In this document: piece by piece, positions 62,480-64,000 of the stretch
Position numbering within the stretch: position 1 is the first letter of the stretch
Layout: each line of letters starts with the position of its first letter
From: CAWVSB01 sp046710535
Lineage (GTDB): Bacteria; Pseudomonadota; Gammaproteobacteria; Pseudomonadales; CAWVSB01
DNA length: 64,000 nt
Reading direction: 5' to 3'
NCBI GenBank assembly: GCA_046710535.1
Contig: JBKEHH010000006.1
Span: forward strand, 62,001 to 126,000
Notes under the pieces: model-generated
The model's database searches: none
Told to the model about the DNA's origin: nothing
What the model saw: only the letters and a program-made list of their open reading frames with translations
Made by a program: the position numbers and the translations under genes

Positions 62480-62806
62480 ATGTTTAAAGACGGAATGGAT
62501 GGCTTGATGCAGCAAGCCAAGCTGATGCAAGAACGCATGGCCAAAATGCAAGAAGAGCTGGCTAATGCCGAGGTACAAGGTGAATCTGGTGCTGGGATGG
62601 TCAAAGTGATTATGACCGGCCGTCATGATGTTAAAAAGATTAATATCGACCCCAGCTTGCTTACCGAAGATAAAGAAATGTTAGAAGATTTGGTTGCTGC
62701 AGCAGTTAACGATGCAGTACGCAAAGTTGAAGCTAATAGTAAAAATATGATGAAAGATATTACCGGTGGCATTGATATGCCCGCTGGTTTCAAAATGCCG
62801 TTTTAA
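62480..62806 (+). CDS. ybaB: YbaB/EbfC nucleoid-associated protein
   Basis: A 108-residue DNA-binding protein with the Met/Lys-rich N-terminal helix (MQQAKLMQERMAKMQEELA), GMVKVIMTGRHDVKKINI and a C-terminal GGIDMPAGFKMPF. YbaB dimers bind DNA and influence nucleoid organisation. It lies seven bases after dnaX and 14 before recR. Confidence 0.96.
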   Translation: MFKDGMDGLMQQAKLMQERMAKMQEELANAEVQGESGAGMVKVIMTGRHDVKKINIDPSLLTEDKEMLEDLVAAAVNDAVRKVEANSKNMMKDITGGIDMPAGFKMPF

Positions 62807-62820
62807 GTTGCCATATATTT

Positions 62821-63417
62821 ATGTCTAGCCCGTTAATTGATGAACTAGTAGAAGCACTGCGAATTTTACCGAGCGTAGGGCCCAAATCTGCTCAGCGTAT
62901 GGCAATGCATTTGTTAGAGCGTAACCGTGATGGCGGGCAGCGCCTGGCCGACAGTTTGGCCGAAGCCATGAGCAAAGTAGGGCGCTGTAATAGTTGTCGT
63001 ACTTTTACCGAAGAGACTAAGTGTAAGATATGCGCCAGCACTAAGCGTGATGAAAACATATTGTGCGTAATTGAAACACCTAGTGATATTTTAGCAATAG
63101 AGCAATCTGGCGGATACAGGGGTAAATACTTTGTCCTTATGGGGCATTTGTCACCGATTGATGGCATTGGGCCCGGTGAAATTGGGGTAGACCAATTACT
63201 TGAGCGGGTAAGCGAATATGAGGTTAACGAGGTTATTTTGGCAACAGGAACAACAGTAGAAGGCGAAGCGACCGCTTATTATATTTCGCAGCAGTTAAAG
63301 CCTTTGGGGGTGACTGTGTCGAGAATTGCTCATGGCGTGCCATTGGGTGGTGACTTGGAATATGTAGACGGAGGCACTCTGGCTCATGCCCTATCAGGCC
63401 GCAAGGTAGTAGATTAA
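62821..63417 (+). CDS. recR: Recombination protein RecR
   Basis: RecR works with RecF and RecO to load RecA at gaps. The 198-residue protein has a helix-hairpin-helix (LRILPSVGPKSAQRMAMHLL), a zinc finger with CNSC and CKIC, and a Toprim domain (VIETPSDILAIEQSGGYRG). The C-terminal GGDLEYVDGGTLAHALSGR is typical. rnd begins two bases later. Confidence 0.97.
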   Translation: MSSPLIDELVEALRILPSVGPKSAQRMAMHLLERNRDGGQRLADSLAEAMSKVGRCNSCRTFTEETKCKICASTKRDENILCVIETPSDILAIEQSGGYRGKYFVLMGHLSPIDGIGPGEIGVDQLLERVSEYEVNEVILATGTTVEGEATAYYISQQLKPLGVTVSRIAHGVPLGGDLEYVDGGTLAHALSGRKVVD

Positions 63418-63419
63418 TT

Positions 63420-64000
63420 ATGGCTGATTTACCGCATTTTGATTACATCACTATAGCCACCGATGACGACTTAGCTAAAGTTTGTCAGCAATGGATGCAT
63501 TGTAGCGTGCTCGCGCTGGACACAGAGTTTGTTCGACGCTCGACTTTTTACCCAATTTTAGGGCTTATTCAAGTTAGCGATGGCGTTACGCTATATTTAA
63601 TTGATCCAATAAATATCGACGATTTCTCGCCTTTTGCGAAAGTATTACAAGCTGAATTGGTGTTAAAACTACTACATTCTGCCAGCGAAGATTTAGAAGT
63701 GTTTGACCGTTATATTGGCTGCCTTCCTAGTCCGATGCTAGATACGCAAATAGCCGCAGGGATGGCTGGGGTTGGTGTAGGTTTAGGTTTTAATAAACTG
63801 GTGATGGAGCTGTTAGATGTTGACCTGCCAAAGGGTGAGACTTGCTCTGATTGGTGTAAAAGGCCACTAACTGAGCAGCAGTGTCAGTATGCCTGTGCTG
63901 ATGTGTACTATTTATACGCAATGTATCCAATGTTGCTTGAACGTTTGCAAAAAAATGACCGCTTAGCATGGGCATTGGAAGATGGTGCCACTGAAAATGT
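63420..64000 (+). CDS. rnd: Ribonuclease D (3' end outside window)
   Basis: The ATG at 63420 starts a frame open to the window edge (193 codons). It shows the DEDD exonuclease motifs: LALDTEFVRRSTFYP (Exo I), LLHSASEDLEVF (Exo II) and the CQYACADVYYLYAMYP region (Exo III). RNase D trims tRNA 3' ends. The HRDC domains expected at the C-terminus lie beyond the window. It follows recR closely and may be co-transcribed. Confidence 0.93.
   Translation, partial: MADLPHFDYITIATDDDLAKVCQQWMHCSVLALDTEFVRRSTFYPILGLIQVSDGVTLYLIDPINIDDFSPFAKVLQAELVLKLLHSASEDLEVFDRYIGCLPSPMLDTQIAAGMAGVGVGLGFNKLVMELLDVDLPKGETCSDWCKRPLTEQQCQYACADVYYLYAMYPMLLERLQKNDRLAWALEDGATEN

Noticed and set aside
1..64000. CRISPR array, prophage or complete insertion sequence
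   Set aside because: No regularly spaced direct repeats, no phage structural genes and no transposase were found; XerD is the chromosomal dimer-resolution recombinase by context.

Overview
The window is a chromosome segment from a gammaproteobacterium, probably a marine member of the Cellvibrionales/Pseudomonadales. The evidence is gene order: ffh-rpsP-rimM-trmD-rplS, xerD-dsbC-hom-thrC-recJ-prfB-lysS, xseA<>guaB-guaA-tadA and ffs-dnaX-ybaB-recR-rnd are all runs typical of that group. The genus cannot be fixed from sequence reading alone.

Layout. 1-5112: a tight cobalamin operon with a B12/haem-type ABC ATPase (cut by the window edge), cobU, cobT, cobC, cobS, a BtuF-like binding protein and bluB. 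Together these make dimethylbenzimidazole, attach the lower ligand and import corrinoids; no corrin-ring genes are present here. 5157-6467: an APC permease. 6698-14561: a small Rap1a/Tai-like secreted protein, then a nine-gene Mrp/Mbh-type cation/proton antiporter operon with three D-type subunits and no full-length MrpA. 14756-15445: remnants of a sterol-desaturase gene and of nhaA. 15623-22600: a GC-richer suf operon (sufA-B-C-D-S-U, nfu, Rieske ferredoxin) preceded by two inverted IscR-type boxes. 22635-24368: a chimeric lipA fragment, intact lipA, a nirB fragment and structured intergenic repeats. 24499-24585: tRNA-Leu(CAA). 24718-27967: queA, tgt and small conserved genes. 27989-30142 (minus): corC-like and ypjD. 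30330-43823: housekeeping genes for SRP, ribosome, tRNA modification, recombination, threonine synthesis, RF2, LysRS and PdxH. 43863-46747: an AT-rich pair, a sulfatase and a PQQ-type sugar dehydrogenase with a cytochrome c domain. 47085-49417: feoAB with a Fur-like box. 49428-53201: acyl-CoA ligase, TSUP permease and xseA. 53275-56883: guaB, guaA, tadA. 57043-59990: a P450, a small membrane protein and a diguanylate cyclase. 60355-64000: 4.5S RNA, dnaX, ybaB, recR and the start of rnd.

No CRISPR array, prophage or complete insertion sequence was seen. The most interesting stretch is 14.7-24.4 kb: a compositionally distinct Fe-S assembly operon under apparent IscR control, bordered on both sides by broken genes (sterol desaturase, nhaA, lipA 3' end, nirB 5' end) and repeats, which looks like an acquisition or rearrangement hotspot. 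Two translational recoding sites are also visible: the RF2 +1 frameshift in prfB and a -1 slippery site in dnaX with an upstream GGAG and a downstream stem.
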